64,000 nt of DNA. It comes from Curvibacter delicatus NBRC 14919. Its GTDB lineage: Bacteria; Pseudomonadota; Gammaproteobacteria; Burkholderiales; Burkholderiaceae_C. Position numbers and translations under genes: made by a program. Below, piece by piece: positions 1 to 8,869 of the stretch (position 1 is its first letter; every line of letters begins with the position of its first letter). The stretch spans positions 34,400 through 98,399 of the forward strand of contig NZ_BCWP01000011.1 of NCBI RefSeq assembly GCF_001592265.1. Reading direction: 5' to 3'. The notes beneath the pieces are model-generated. The model was not told the origin of the DNA and searched no databases. It saw nothing but the letters and a program-made list of their open reading frames with translations.

Positions 1-94
1 TCAGGGCCAGTGGCCACAGCACATGGCGCACCACCCGCGCCCGCAGCGAGGACTTGCGCGACAAGGCCTCAGCCGCGGCCGGCACGGCGTTCAA
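1..94 (-). CDS. Sensor histidine kinase, N-terminal fragment (runs off the left edge)
   Basis: Only about 30 codons are in the window. A TTG at 94-92, overlapping the TGA of the upstream response regulator, or a GTG at 85-83 opens a frame that stays open to the edge. It reads a polar, Arg-rich stretch followed by SLRARVVRHVLWPLAL, which looks like the cytoplasmic lead into the first membrane helix of an OmpR-partner kinase. Tight translational coupling downstream of a response regulator is the usual order for such pairs. The kinase core is not visible, so the call rests on context and the short N-terminus. Confidence 0.6.
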   Translation of the reverse strand, partial: MNAVPAAAEALSRKSSLRARVVRHVLWPLAL

Positions 95-792
95 ACCGGC
101 TCTCCCGACACTGGCTCCAGCACATACCCCAGGCCACGCAAGGTACGGATACCGGCCCCGCTGCCTGCCAGCTTCTTGCGCAGGCGTGAAATGAAGGCCT
201 CCAGCGCGTTGTCTGCCAGGGCCTCGTCAAAGTCGGAGAGCTTGTCCGACAGCACCCGCTTGCTGACCACCCGGCCCGGCGGGGTCATCAGCTCCCACAG
301 CACCTCGAACTCGCGTGCCGGCAACTCAAGCAAAGACGCATCGATTGAAAAGCGGCGCGCCTTGCGGTCCAGGGCCAGACGGCCGACCTCGAAGCGGTCT
401 TCCGTGCCCTGGGTGCGGCGCACCAGGGCCCGCAGGCGCGCTTCGACCTCGGCCAACTCAAACGGTTTGCCGAGGTAATCGTCCGCACCGGCATCGAGTC
501 CAGCAATGCGTTCCTCGGTCCGATTTCTTGCCGTCAGCACCAGCACCGGCGTGCGGTCGCCGCGGGCGCGCGCTTCGCGCAGCACGGTCAGGCCGCTTCC
601 ATGCTCGCTGTGGGGGCTGCCGGTCACGGGCAGGTTCAGGTCCAGCAGCACGGCATCAAAGGGCTGGACCTGCCAGAAATGGCGGGCCTGTTCCAGGGTT
701 TCGGCCACATCCACCCGGTGCCCGGCATCGCGCAGGCTGTGCAGCATGACATCGCGCAGGATGGCATCGTCTTCGACCAGCAGGATTCTCAT
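91..792 (-). CDS. Response regulator, OmpR/PhoB family
   Basis: The 233-residue protein has a receiver domain at about 1-118 with acidic pair D8/D9, phosphoacceptor D51, T87 and K109. A winged-helix DNA-binding domain follows and ends in the typical RGLGYVL segment. The ATG at 792 was chosen because MRILLVEDD is the canonical receiver start; upstream codons read as non-family sequence. It is coupled to a kinase to the left and divergent from a czcCBA-type efflux operon 88 bases away, so it probably activates that operon in response to periplasmic metal (inference). It resembles the CopR/CzcR and QseB/TctD-like branch, and the sequence does not decide the signal. Confidence 0.9.
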   Translation of the reverse strand: MRILLVEDDAILRDVMLHSLRDAGHRVDVAETLEQARHFWQVQPFDAVLLDLNLPVTGSPHSEHGSGLTVLREARARGDRTPVLVLTARNRTEERIAGLDAGADDYLGKPFELAEVEARLRALVRRTQGTEDRFEVGRLALDRKARRFSIDASLLELPAREFEVLWELMTPPGRVVSKRVLSDKLSDFDEALADNALEAFISRLRKKLAGSGAGIRTLRGLGYVLEPVSGEPV

Positions 793-880
793 GGAGGCAG
801 CACCAGCAACGGGGGCTCTACGCGTTTTCACCAAGCGGGAAGTCAGCCCGTGGTCAGTCGGCACTTTCGACAATCAGTCC

Positions 881-2167
881 ATGAGCATACGACAGTTCTT
901 TCTGCTTTCAAGCCTGCTGCTGGCGCTGCCCGCGCTGGCTCAGGCCCCCGCCAGCGCAACGGTCTCGCTGGAACAGGCCCTGCAGGCCGCCCGCAACAAC
1001 CTGGACGTCGCCCTGGCGCGCAATGCCCTGGCCGCCGCCCGTGCCGACATCGTGAGCGCCAACCGCGCACCGCTGCCCGTCCTGACGACCAAACTGAGCC
1101 AGATGGACCTGCAGAACGGCATCGGTGAAGGCAACTTCATGACCGAGAAGCGGGTCGACAAGTCGATCGGCCTGGACTGGACCTGGGAACGCGGCAACAA
1201 GCGCGAACTGCGCACCTTGACCGCCGAGCGCGCCGCCACGGCCGCCCAGGCCGACCTGGACGAGATCCGCACCCAGCAGCTGCTGGGCGTGCAGGCGGGG
1301 TTCTACAACCTGCTGGCCGCGCAGGAACGCCTGACCCAGGTGACGCAAATCGAGCGCAGCGCCGCCCAGCTCGCCATCACCGCCCAGAAACGTGTGCAAG
1401 CCGGCGATCTGGCAGCGCAGGATGCCGCCCGCACCGAGATCGAGGCCCAGCGCGCGCGCTCCGACGTCCAGCTGGCCGAGCTGGATCGCCAGCGCGCCGC
1501 CCTCATGCTGTGGCAATTCACCGGCCTGCCGACCCCGCCCGAGCAGTTGCAGGCGCAGACCGGCTGGCCCGCCCTGACGGGCGACATGCCCATGACAAAC
1601 AGCCTGGACACCCTGGTGGACGCGCGCCCCGACGTGCGCGCCGCACAGGCCCGGGTACAGGCCGCACAAGCCGCGCTCGATGGCAGCACGGCGCTGCGCC
1701 GCTCCGACATCACCTGGGGTGCCTCCTACGACCATTACCCCGGCACCTCCACCGCACTGATCGAACTGCGCATGCAGATGCCCCTGCAATGGGGTTACAG
1801 CTATCAGGGCGAGATCGCACGCGCCAACGCCCAGTTGGCCCAGGCCCAGGACGGGCTGGAAAGAACCCGCCGCCAGGCCCGTGCCGAACTGCAGCGCCTG
1901 CAACAGGAAGCGCTCAACACGGCCCAACGCGCCCGGGCCTACGAAGTCGACATCCTGCCGCGCGCGCGCAAGGTGGCGGAGGGTGCCGAGCTGGCCTACA
2001 GCAAAGGTGCCATGTCGCTGACCGACCTGCTCGACGCGCGGCGCACCCTGCGTGCCACGCTGCTGGATGCTCTGACGGCCCGCGCCGACTATGCCAAGGC
2101 CGCCGGCGCCTGGCAGCTGCGCACCCAGGCCGAAGCCACGGCCGCGGCCCCCACCCCTTCCAACTGA
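881..2167 (+). CDS. czcC: Outer-membrane channel of a metal RND efflux system (TolC/CzcC family)
   Basis: The 428-residue protein starts at MSIRQFF and has a signal peptide ending near ALAQA (residues 1-20), followed by two outer-membrane efflux repeats rich in Ala/Gln/Arg coiled coil. Such proteins form the trimeric exit duct of tripartite pumps. The frame is open upstream to about 506, but that part is antisense to the regulator and lacks family similarity, so ATG 881 is preferred. It is the first gene of a three-gene operon, 30 bases before the adaptor gene. The length fits CzcC/CusC-type proteins. Confidence 0.88.
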   Translation: MSIRQFFLLSSLLLALPALAQAPASATVSLEQALQAARNNLDVALARNALAAARADIVSANRAPLPVLTTKLSQMDLQNGIGEGNFMTEKRVDKSIGLDWTWERGNKRELRTLTAERAATAAQADLDEIRTQQLLGVQAGFYNLLAAQERLTQVTQIERSAAQLAITAQKRVQAGDLAAQDAARTEIEAQRARSDVQLAELDRQRAALMLWQFTGLPTPPEQLQAQTGWPALTGDMPMTNSLDTLVDARPDVRAAQARVQAAQAALDGSTALRRSDITWGASYDHYPGTSTALIELRMQMPLQWGYSYQGEIARANAQLAQAQDGLERTRRQARAELQRLQQEALNTAQRARAYEVDILPRARKVAEGAELAYSKGAMSLTDLLDARRTLRATLLDALTARADYAKAAGAWQLRTQAEATAAAPTPSN

Positions 2168-2197
2168 ATACCGTCCCCTTCCAGACGTTGTTGAACC

Positions 2198-3418
2198 ATG
2201 CTGAACCGTTTTCTTCCCGTCCTCCTCCTCTCTGCCCTGGGACTGAGCGCCTGCACCGAGGCCCCCGCCCCTAAGGTGGAGGCGCCGGCACCGATCGTGC
2301 AGAACAACCAGCTGCGCTTTGCCGCCGGTCACCCGCAACTCAACCTGCTGCACGTCGCTGCCGCCGCACCCGCCAAGGCCATGACAGTCGAGTTGCCCGC
2401 CAAGCTGGTATGGAACGAAGAGCGCACACAGCGCATCTACCCGGCCTTTGCAGGCCGCGTCATGGGCATCAAGGCCGACGTCGGCCAGAAGGTCCTGCCA
2501 GGCACGCCGCTGGCCCTGCTGGCCTCGCCCGATTTCGGCCAGGCCCAAAGCGAAACCGCCAAGGCCGAGGCCGATGCCCGCCTGACACACAAGGCCCTGC
2601 AACGCCAGCGCGAACTGTTCGAAGCCGGCATCGTCGCGCGCAAGGAACTGGAACAGGCCGAAACCGATGCTGACCGCGCGCAGGCCGAAGTCGCGCGCGC
2701 CCAGGCCCGTACCCGCCTGTACGGCAGCGGCAGTGGCGTCAACCAGCAACTGGCCCTGAGCGCCAGCATCAGCGGCGTGGTGGTGGAGCGCAACCTCAAC
2801 CCCGGCCAGGAGGTGCGTCCCGATCTGGCCGGCCCAGGCGTGCCGGCGCTGTTTGTCGTCACCGATCCCTCTTCGCTCTGGATCCAGATCGATGCGCGTG
2901 AATCGGAGGTTGGCATCGTGCACCCCGGCACGGCCTTCGAGCTCTCGATTCCGTCCCTGCCCGGGCAGACATTCCAAGGCAAGGTCATCGCCACGTCCGA
3001 CTTCATCGACCCCCTGACCCGCACCATCAAGATCCGCGGCGTGGTGGCCAATGCCGACCGCCGCCTCAAGGCCGAAATGCTGGCCACCGCCAAATTCGAG
3101 CGGACCTTCGAATCCGGCGTGGTGGTGCCTGCCGTCGCTGTGCTGCTGCGCGGCACCCGCCATTCCGTGTTCGTGCAAACCCGCCCCGGCGAATTCGAAC
3201 GCCGCGCCGTGGAACTCGACTACGAAGGCCCGCGCGAGGTCGTGATTGCCAAAGGCCTGCAAGCCGGCGAGCAGGTCGTGGTTGAAAACGCCCTGCTGCT
3301 GGCACGTCTTCTGCGCCTTGCGGAAGAAGAGGCCAGAGCCCCCGACAATGCTGCCGCAGCAGCTACTAAATCTGTAGCGCCCGGCGCTGCCGCCGACACC
3401 GGAGCGGCGCAGAAATGA
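2198..3418 (+). CDS. czcB: Periplasmic adaptor of a metal RND efflux system (CzcB/CusB family lipoprotein)
   Basis: The 406-residue membrane-fusion protein has a lipobox LSAC with the lipidated Cys at position 19, so it is probably anchored in the inner-membrane outer leaflet. A lipoyl/barrel-sandwich part, an Ala/Glu/Arg-rich alpha-hairpin (about 100-170) and beta-barrel segments follow. It should link the inner-membrane pump to the outer-membrane channel. No His-rich metal-binding N-terminus or C-terminal CusF-like domain is seen. The C-terminus is a low-complexity Ala/Pro tail that contains a 17-bp palindromic repeat. The stop overlaps the pump's ATG by four bases (ATGA), indicating translational coupling. 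Confidence 0.9.
   Translation: MLNRFLPVLLLSALGLSACTEAPAPKVEAPAPIVQNNQLRFAAGHPQLNLLHVAAAAPAKAMTVELPAKLVWNEERTQRIYPAFAGRVMGIKADVGQKVLPGTPLALLASPDFGQAQSETAKAEADARLTHKALQRQRELFEAGIVARKELEQAETDADRAQAEVARAQARTRLYGSGSGVNQQLALSASISGVVVERNLNPGQEVRPDLAGPGVPALFVVTDPSSLWIQIDARESEVGIVHPGTAFELSIPSLPGQTFQGKVIATSDFIDPLTRTIKIRGVVANADRRLKAEMLATAKFERTFESGVVVPAVAVLLRGTRHSVFVQTRPGEFERRAVELDYEGPREVVIAKGLQAGEQVVVENALLLARLLRLAEEEARAPDNAAAAATKSVAPGAAADTGAAQK
3362..3378. repeat. 17-bp palindromic dispersed repeat, copy 1
   Basis: The element reads GCTAC-N7-GTAGC and lies inside the last codons of the adaptor gene, where it encodes part of the Ala/Thr/Lys-containing tail. It matches four other 17-bp elements in the window (12195, 33676, 39748 and 47834). 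Flanking bases, GCA before and GCC after, are shared with the copy at 33676. Function unknown. Confidence 0.6.
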
Positions 3419-6400
3419 AACGCCTGATCCAATACGCGCTGCACCAGCCGCTGTTCATCATCCTGGGCACGCTGCTGTTCGTGATGGCGGGCGTGATCGC
3501 CTTCAAGAACCTGTCGGTCGAAGCCTTTCCCGACGTCACCGACACCCAAGTCACCGTCATTGCGCTGTTCCCGGGACGCGCCGCCGAGGAGGTGGAAAAG
3601 CAGGTCACGCTGCCGATCGAGACCGCGCTGGCCGGGCTGCCCAACTCGATCCGCGTCTTCTCGCACACCCAGTTCGGCCTGTCGTACACCGTGGTCACCT
3701 ATGACGACAGCGCCAACGTCAACATTGCGCGCCAGCAGGTGATGGAGCGCCTGAACTCGGTCGATCTGCCGCCCGGGGCCCAGGCCAACATTGCGCCCAA
3801 CGCTACCCCGGTGGGCGAAATCATGCGCTACCGCCTGCGCGGCGACGGCCAATCCACCACCGACCTGCGCACCCAGCAGGACTGGGTGGTCGAGCGCGCG
3901 CTGCGCCAGGTCCCGGGCGTGGCCGACGTGGTCGCCATGGGCGGCTTCATCAAGCAGTATGAAGTGCAGCCGGACCTGGACAAGCTGCGCGCCTACAAGC
4001 TGACCTTCCAGAACCTGCTCGATGCGCTCGGGCGCGGCAATTCCAACGCCGGCGGCAGCTACGTGGCCCAGGGCTCGCAGCAGTTCGCCATCCGGGGTAT
4101 CGGCCTGCTGCGTTCGGCCGACGACATCGGCCGCATCGTGCTCGATTCGCGCAACGGCACCCCGGTGCTGATCCGTGACGTCGCCCAGATCAAGCTCGGC
4201 TCGGTACCGCGCCTGGGCATCACCGGCCAGGACGACGACGACGACGCGGTGATCGGCATCGTCATCATGCGCAAGGGCGAGAACGCCAGCGTCGTGCTCA
4301 AGGGCGTGAAGGACAAGATCGCCCAGCTCAACGAGCGCGGCCTGCCGCCCGGCGTGCAGATCGTGCCCTTCTACGACCGCACCTGGCTGATGGGCAAGAC
4401 CATGACCACCGTGTTCCACAACCTGGTGGAAGGCGCGCTGCTGGTCTCGCTGGTGCTCTACCTGTTCCTCTCCAACCTGCGCGCCAGCCTGGCGGTGGTG
4501 GTGGTGATCCCGCTGGCCTTGCTGGCCACCTTCCTCGGCCTGAAAGTCATGGGGGTGCCAGCCAACCTGCTGTCGCTCGGCGCCATGGACTTCGGCATCA
4601 TCGTCGACGGGGCGGTGATCGTGATCGAGAACATCATGCACCGGTTGGAAAAAGAGGGCGAAAACATGCCCGAGAGCGAACGGCGCCAGGCCATCATCGA
4701 CGCGGCCAATGAGGTCGGCCGGCCCACGCTGTTCTCCATGCTCATCATCATCGCGGCGCACATCCCGATCTTTGCCCTGCAACGCCATGAGGGCCGCATC
4801 TTCCAGCCCATGGCCTTGTCGGTCACCACGGCGCTGATCGGTTCGCTGATCTTCTCGCTCACCCTGGTGCCGCTGCTGGCCTACTGGATGCTGCGCAAGA
4901 AGTTGCCGCACGGCGACAACCGCGTCGTCGCCACCGCCAAACGCTTTTACGAGCCGGTGTTGCTGTGGGCGCTGGAGCACCGGCGCAAGGTGGTGGCCAT
5001 TGCGCTGGGCGGCTTCGTGCTGTCCATCGTCGCGGCCGCGCGCCTCGGCTCCGAATTCCTGCCCGAGCTGAACGAAGGCACCTTCTGGGTCAACTGGGAC
5101 ATGCCGGCCAGCCTGTCGCAGGAAGAAGCCGCACGTGTGCTGCGCAAGGCGCGCCAGCAGCTGCTGACCCTGCCGGAAGTGCGCACCGTGGTTTCCAAGG
5201 CCGGCCAGCCGGAAGACGGCACCGACCCCAAGACGCTGAGCATGGCGGAAGTCTTTGTTGACGTGAAGCCGATGGAGGAGTGGCGCAAAGGCATGACACG
5301 CGAGGCCCTGATCGAGGAGATGGACCGCAAGCTCTCGGTCATCCCGGGCGTGGACCCCGCCTTCTCGCAACCGATCCGCGACAACGTGCTCGAATCGATT
5401 TCACAGATCAAGGGCCAGATCGTGGTCAAGGTCGCAGGCGACGACCTGGCTGAGCTGCAACGCACGGTCGAGGGCATGCGGCGCGAGTTCCGCCAGGTGC
5501 AGGGCGTGCAGCGCGCCGAGGTCGACCGCCTGGGCGACCTGCCGCAGCTGGTGATCGACATCGACCGCGAACGCGCCTCGCGCTACGGCCTGAACGTGAG
5601 CGACGTGCAGGACGTGATCGAATCGGCATTGGCCGGCCGCGCCGCCACCCAGCTCTGGGAGGGCGAGCGCAAGTTTGCCGTGACCGTGCGCCTGCCGGCC
5701 GATGAACGCGTCATCGCCAGCCTGCCGAGCACGCCGCTGCCCATTCCCGCGGGCGGCTACACCACCCTGGGCTCGGTCACCAACATCCGCCAGACCACCG
5801 GCGCCATGAACATTGCCCGCGAAGCCGGCCGGCGCACCATGGCCATCGGCGTGTTCATCAAGGGCCGCGACATGGGTTCGGTGGTCAAGGACATGAAGGC
5901 GCGCGTGGCGAAAAACGTGACGGTGCCCGAGAACTACACGGTCAACTGGTCGGGCGAGTTCGAAAACCAGGAGCGTGCCATGCAGCGGCTGTCGGTGGTG
6001 GTGCCGATCTCGCTGCTGCTGATCTTCGTGCTGCTGTTCGACGCCTTCGGCTCGTTCAAGAAGGCGGCACTGATCCTGATCAACGTGCCGCTGGCACTGA
6101 TCGGCGGCTTTATTGCGTTGTGGGTGTTTTCGATTCCGCTGTCGGTATCGGCGGCCATCGGCTTCATCGCACTGTCAGGCCAGGCCGTGCTCAACGGCGT
6201 GGTCATGCTCTCGGTGTTCCAGCAGCTGCGCAATGCCGGCCATACCGTGCTGGAAGCGGCACGCCTGGGCTCCATGCAGCGCCTGCGCACCGTGCTCATG
6301 ACGGCCATGCTGGCCGCCCTGGGCCTGCTGCCGATGGCGCTGTCGCATGACATCGGCTCGGAAACCCAGCGCCCATTGGCCATCGTGGTGATTGGCGGCC

Positions 6401-6510
6401 TGGTCACGGCCACCCTGCTCACGCTGGTGGTGCTGCCGGTGCTTTATGTCGCCTGGTTCTCCAAGCTCAAGGTCGACGAACAACTGGCAAAACCAGCCAC
6501 CCGGCCCTGA
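3415..6510 (+). CDS. czcA: Heavy-metal RND efflux pump, CzcA family (HME-RND)
   Basis: The 1031-residue inner-membrane proton/metal antiporter has the usual RND plan: TM1 near residues 10-30, two large periplasmic loops and 12 membrane helices. The key fourth-helix motif is DFGIIVDGAVIVIEN, with D392, D398 and E405. This Asp/Asp/Glu triad is known from CzcA-type pumps for divalent ions (Zn, Co, Cd, Ni) and differs from the monovalent Cu/Ag pump CusA. The substrate is therefore more likely a divalent cation than copper, although a copper module lies 2 kb away. It is the last gene of the operon, translationally coupled to the adaptor. Confidence 0.92.
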   Translation: MKRLIQYALHQPLFIILGTLLFVMAGVIAFKNLSVEAFPDVTDTQVTVIALFPGRAAEEVEKQVTLPIETALAGLPNSIRVFSHTQFGLSYTVVTYDDSANVNIARQQVMERLNSVDLPPGAQANIAPNATPVGEIMRYRLRGDGQSTTDLRTQQDWVVERALRQVPGVADVVAMGGFIKQYEVQPDLDKLRAYKLTFQNLLDALGRGNSNAGGSYVAQGSQQFAIRGIGLLRSADDIGRIVLDSRNGTPVLIRDVAQIKLGSVPRLGITGQDDDDDAVIGIVIMRKGENASVVLKGVKDKIAQLNERGLPPGVQIVPFYDRTWLMGKTMTTVFHNLVEGALLVSLVLYLFLSNLRASLAVVVVIPLALLATFLGLKVMGVPANLLSLGAMDFGIIVDGAVIVIENIMHRLEKEGENMPESERRQAIIDAANEVGRPTLFSMLIIIAAHIPIFALQRHEGRIFQPMALSVTTALIGSLIFSLTLVPLLAYWMLRKKLPHGDNRVVATAKRFYEPVLLWALEHRRKVVAIALGGFVLSIVAAARLGSEFLPELNEGTFWVNWDMPASLSQEEAARVLRKARQQLLTLPEVRTVVSKAGQPEDGTDPKTLSMAEVFVDVKPMEEWRKGMTREALIEEMDRKLSVIPGVDPAFSQPIRDNVLESISQIKGQIVVKVAGDDLAELQRTVEGMRREFRQVQGVQRAEVDRLGDLPQLVIDIDRERASRYGLNVSDVQDVIESALAGRAATQLWEGERKFAVTVRLPADERVIASLPSTPLPIPAGGYTTLGSVTNIRQTTGAMNIAREAGRRTMAIGVFIKGRDMGSVVKDMKARVAKNVTVPENYTVNWSGEFENQERAMQRLSVVVPISLLLIFVLLFDAFGSFKKAALILINVPLALIGGFIALWVFSIPLSVSAAIGFIALSGQAVLNGVVMLSVFQQLRNAGHTVLEAARLGSMQRLRTVLMTAMLAALGLLPMALSHDIGSETQRPLAIVVIGGLVTATLLTLVVLPVLYVAWFSKLKVDEQLAKPATRP

Positions 6511-6522
6511 CCCGGAACCGGC

Positions 6523-7107
6523 TCAACCCTCGCCGAGACCGATCGGCGAGGGCGCCCGCATCACGATGCGGGTGAACAGGCGGTCATAAACCGGGTCGCG
6601 CGGGTACTTGCCGGTCAGCGGGTCGCAGTTGGTGGCAAAGGCGGCATCCAGCGCCTTCCAGTCCTCCGCCGTCAGCACCTTCTCGGCCTCGGGCATGATC
6701 ACCGTCTCCTCCAGCCGCATGTGCTCGAGGTAGAACTCCAGGTAACGCTTGGCTGCCGCGTCGAAGGCCGCGCGACGCGACTCGCCCAGCAACTCCCAGG
6801 CCAGCAGCAGGTGCTGCAGCTCACGCACCGCCTCTTCGCCGCGGGCGTGGTCCTTGTCGAGTTTGTCCAGGGTGTCCTTCAGGTGCGGCGCCCGTGCCCG
6901 CACCGGCGGAAACAGCAGTTCGGTTTCCTTGGTGTGGTGCAACCGCTCGGGGAATTCGTCGATGTAGAACAGCATGGCGCGCAACACATCGAAGAAGTTC
7001 TCCGGTTCGCTCGCAGGTCCGCGCTGGACCATCATGCGCAGGGACTGCAACATGGCCGCCAAGGCGGCATGTTCGTCATGGATGATGCGGATACTTTCGT
7101 GACTCAT
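6523..7107 (-). CDS. Hemerythrin-domain protein
   Basis: The 194-residue protein is soluble and mostly helical, with the His/Glu-rich pattern of the hemerythrin HHE family: HDEH near the N-terminus, LHHTKETELLFPP about residues 55-70, a KDH motif, and LEHMRLEETVIMPE near 140-155. Such proteins carry a non-haem di-iron site and act in O2, NO or iron-related sensing, storage or repair. ATG 7107 has a good ribosome binding site (GAGGAG seven bases upstream). A perfect TTGAC-N4-GTCAA palindrome lies about 70 bases upstream and may be an FNR/DNR-type operator. Confidence 0.85.
   Translation of the reverse strand: MSHESIRIIHDEHAALAAMLQSLRMMVQRGPASEPENFFDVLRAMLFYIDEFPERLHHTKETELLFPPVRARAPHLKDTLDKLDKDHARGEEAVRELQHLLLAWELLGESRRAAFDAAAKRYLEFYLEHMRLEETVIMPEAEKVLTAEDWKALDAAFATNCDPLTGKYPRDPVYDRLFTRIVMRAPSPIGLGEG
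6527..6552. terminator. Hairpin between convergent czcA and hemerythrin genes
   Basis: A 10-bp perfect stem (CCCTCGCCGA paired with TCGGCGAGGG) has a six-base loop. It begins 16 bases after the czcA stop and overlaps the last codons of the convergent hemerythrin gene. There is no U-run on either strand, so it is a terminator-like hairpin, not a textbook intrinsic terminator. Confidence 0.4.
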
Positions 7108-7168
7108 GATGGCACTCCTCAGGTCAATGCAACTGTTTGACCCTAGCTTGTCACGCCAGCTTTGCCGC

Positions 7169-7190
7169 AAGCTTGACCTTCGTCAAGCTT
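7169..7190. promoter_or_regulatory. Candidate FNR/DNR-type operator upstream of the hemerythrin gene
   Basis: A 9-bp perfect inverted repeat, AAGCTTGAC/GTCAAGCTT, has a four-base centre. Its core TTGAC-N4-GTCAA (7173-7186) has the half-site sequence and spacing of Crp/Fnr-family boxes of the DNR/NNR type. It sits about 72 bases upstream of the hemerythrin ATG, a plausible activator distance. It also lies just past the chemoreceptor stop on the other side, but no U-run follows, so a terminator role is less likely. Confidence 0.45.
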
Positions 7191-7201
7191 TGCTCACATC
7201 C

Positions 7202-8794
7202 TCACGTCAGCAGGGCCTGAACCTCGTTGCCGACACGGAACTGGCGCACCACCTGGGCCAGGCGGTCCGCCTGCTCGCGCATGGATTCGGCCGCCGCGGC
7301 AGACTCCTCCACCAGCGCCGCATTCTGTTGCGTCATGCGGTCGATTTCGTTCACGGCCTGGCTCACGTTGCCGATGCCTTCGGACTGGCTGGTCGAGGCG
7401 ACGGTGATCTCGCCGATGGTGTCGCTCACGCGTTTGACGCCGCCCACGATCTCCTCCATCGCCCGACCGGCCTCTTCCACCAGGCGCACACCGCCATCCA
7501 CCGCCGTCACGCTGTTGTCGATCAGGCCCTTGATTTCGCTGGCCGCCGCCGCTGAGCGCTGCGCCAGGGAGCGCACCTCGCTGGCCACCACGGCAAAACC
7601 CCGGCCCTGTTCACCGGCACGCGCGGCTTCCACCGCGGCATTGAGCGCCAGGATATTGGTCTGGAAAGCGATCGAGTCGATCAGGCCGATGATGTCGCCG
7701 ATCTTCTTGCTGGCCTGCGAGATGCTTTGCATGCTCTGCACCGCCTGCCCGACCACCGAGCCGCCGCGCTGTGCCGCCTGCGAGGCGGTGGCTGCCAGCT
7801 GGTTGGCCGTCTGCGCAGAAGCCGCGGTGTGCTGCACGTTGCCGCTCAGGTTGGAAATGGAGGACACCGTCTGCTGCACATTGCTGGCGGTCTGCTCGGT
7901 CCGGCTGGACAGGTCCTGGTTGCCGGTGGCAATTTCGCGGCTGGCGGTGGCAATGCTTTCGCTCGAATCCCGCACCTGGGACACCATGTGCCCCAGCCCG
8001 GAGCGCATGGCCTCCAGGGCGCGTTGCAGGTCGGCCACCTCGTCCTTGCCGTCAACCCGCATCTGCTGCGACAGGTCACCGCTGGCAATCGCCTGGGCCA
8101 GGCCGCGTGCCTGTTCCAGCGGCTGGCAGATGGCCTGCATGTTGAGCAGCGTCAGCGGCACCACCACGACCAGCGCGAACACCACGAGTGCCGCGAAGAG
8201 GAACAGCGTCTGGTTCAGTGCCGCGCTTTGGCCTTCGACGGCCAGGCGGGCGTTCTCGCGCAACGCGTTGTCGATTTGCTGCAGCAGCTTGTCGGCTTGC
8301 TCGAACTCGGCCACGGCGCGCGCGCTCATGCGGTTGGCAATGGTGGCCGTTTCGTAGGCGCTGGCCTCCAGCTGCCCGGCCACCTGGCCGAACATGGTGC
8401 GATAGGCCTTCATGTGCTCCATCGCTTTCTGGACCCGGGGCTTGTCGGCGTCGGAAGCGCTTTCCAGCAGCTCCGTCAACGTCTTTTCAATCTTCTGCAT
8501 GTCGGCCAGCCACTTGGCACGGATCTGCTGGATCGCCTCCGGCTTCTCGTACTGGATGATCATGTCCTTTTCATGCCGGCGCACCAGGCTCATCTCATAA
8601 CGCAGGCTGCCCAGGCGCTCCACCCCGGCATGCGACTGGTTGACCTCCTGCTCGCCGATGTTGTGGATGCGGAACATCCCCAGCATGCCGGCACCGCCCA
8701 GCAGACCCAGCAGACACATGACCACCACGATCGCACTGAGCATGCGAAAACGGATGGTGAATTGGCGCATCAACTCAAAAATTTTCGACATCAT
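7202..8794 (-). CDS. Methyl-accepting chemotaxis protein (four-helix-bundle sensor type)
   Basis: The 530-residue receptor has TM1 at about residues 17-37, a periplasmic helical sensor of about 160 residues, TM2 near 200-220, a HAMP linker and a long cytoplasmic coiled coil. The hairpin tip signature is [20 protein letters not shown], which binds CheA/CheW. The C-terminus lacks the NWETF-type CheR-tethering pentapeptide. The start is MMSKIFELM; either of the first two Met codons is possible. It is a single gene with no chemotaxis operon nearby. The ligand cannot be read from the sequence. Confidence 0.9.
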   Translation of the reverse strand: MMSKIFELMRQFTIRFRMLSAIVVVMCLLGLLGGAGMLGMFRIHNIGEQEVNQSHAGVERLGSLRYEMSLVRRHEKDMIIQYEKPEAIQQIRAKWLADMQKIEKTLTELLESASDADKPRVQKAMEHMKAYRTMFGQVAGQLEASAYETATIANRMSARAVAEFEQADKLLQQIDNALRENARLAVEGQSAALNQTLFLFAALVVFALVVVVPLTLLNMQAICQPLEQARGLAQAIASGDLSQQMRVDGKDEVADLQRALEAMRSGLGHMVSQVRDSSESIATASREIATGNQDLSSRTEQTASNVQQTVSSISNLSGNVQHTAASAQTANQLAATASQAAQRGGSVVGQAVQSMQSISQASKKIGDIIGLIDSIAFQTNILALNAAVEAARAGEQGRGFAVVASEVRSLAQRSAAAASEIKGLIDNSVTAVDGGVRLVEEAGRAMEEIVGGVKRVSDTIGEITVASTSQSEGIGNVSQAVNEIDRMTQQNAALVEESAAAAESMREQADRLAQVVRQFRVGNEVQALLT

Positions 8795-8869
8795 GACCCG
8801 TCCCGTTATCCATTAGTTATGAAATGAAACCGAAACGGCATTCTAGGCGGCGAATACTTCAGTTTGCGC

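Noticed and set aside
908..3262. 784-codon open frame antisense to czcC and czcB
   Set aside because: High third-position GC makes long antisense frames. The opposite strand encodes clear efflux proteins and the antisense product is low-complexity His/Gly/Ala/Gln with no domain.
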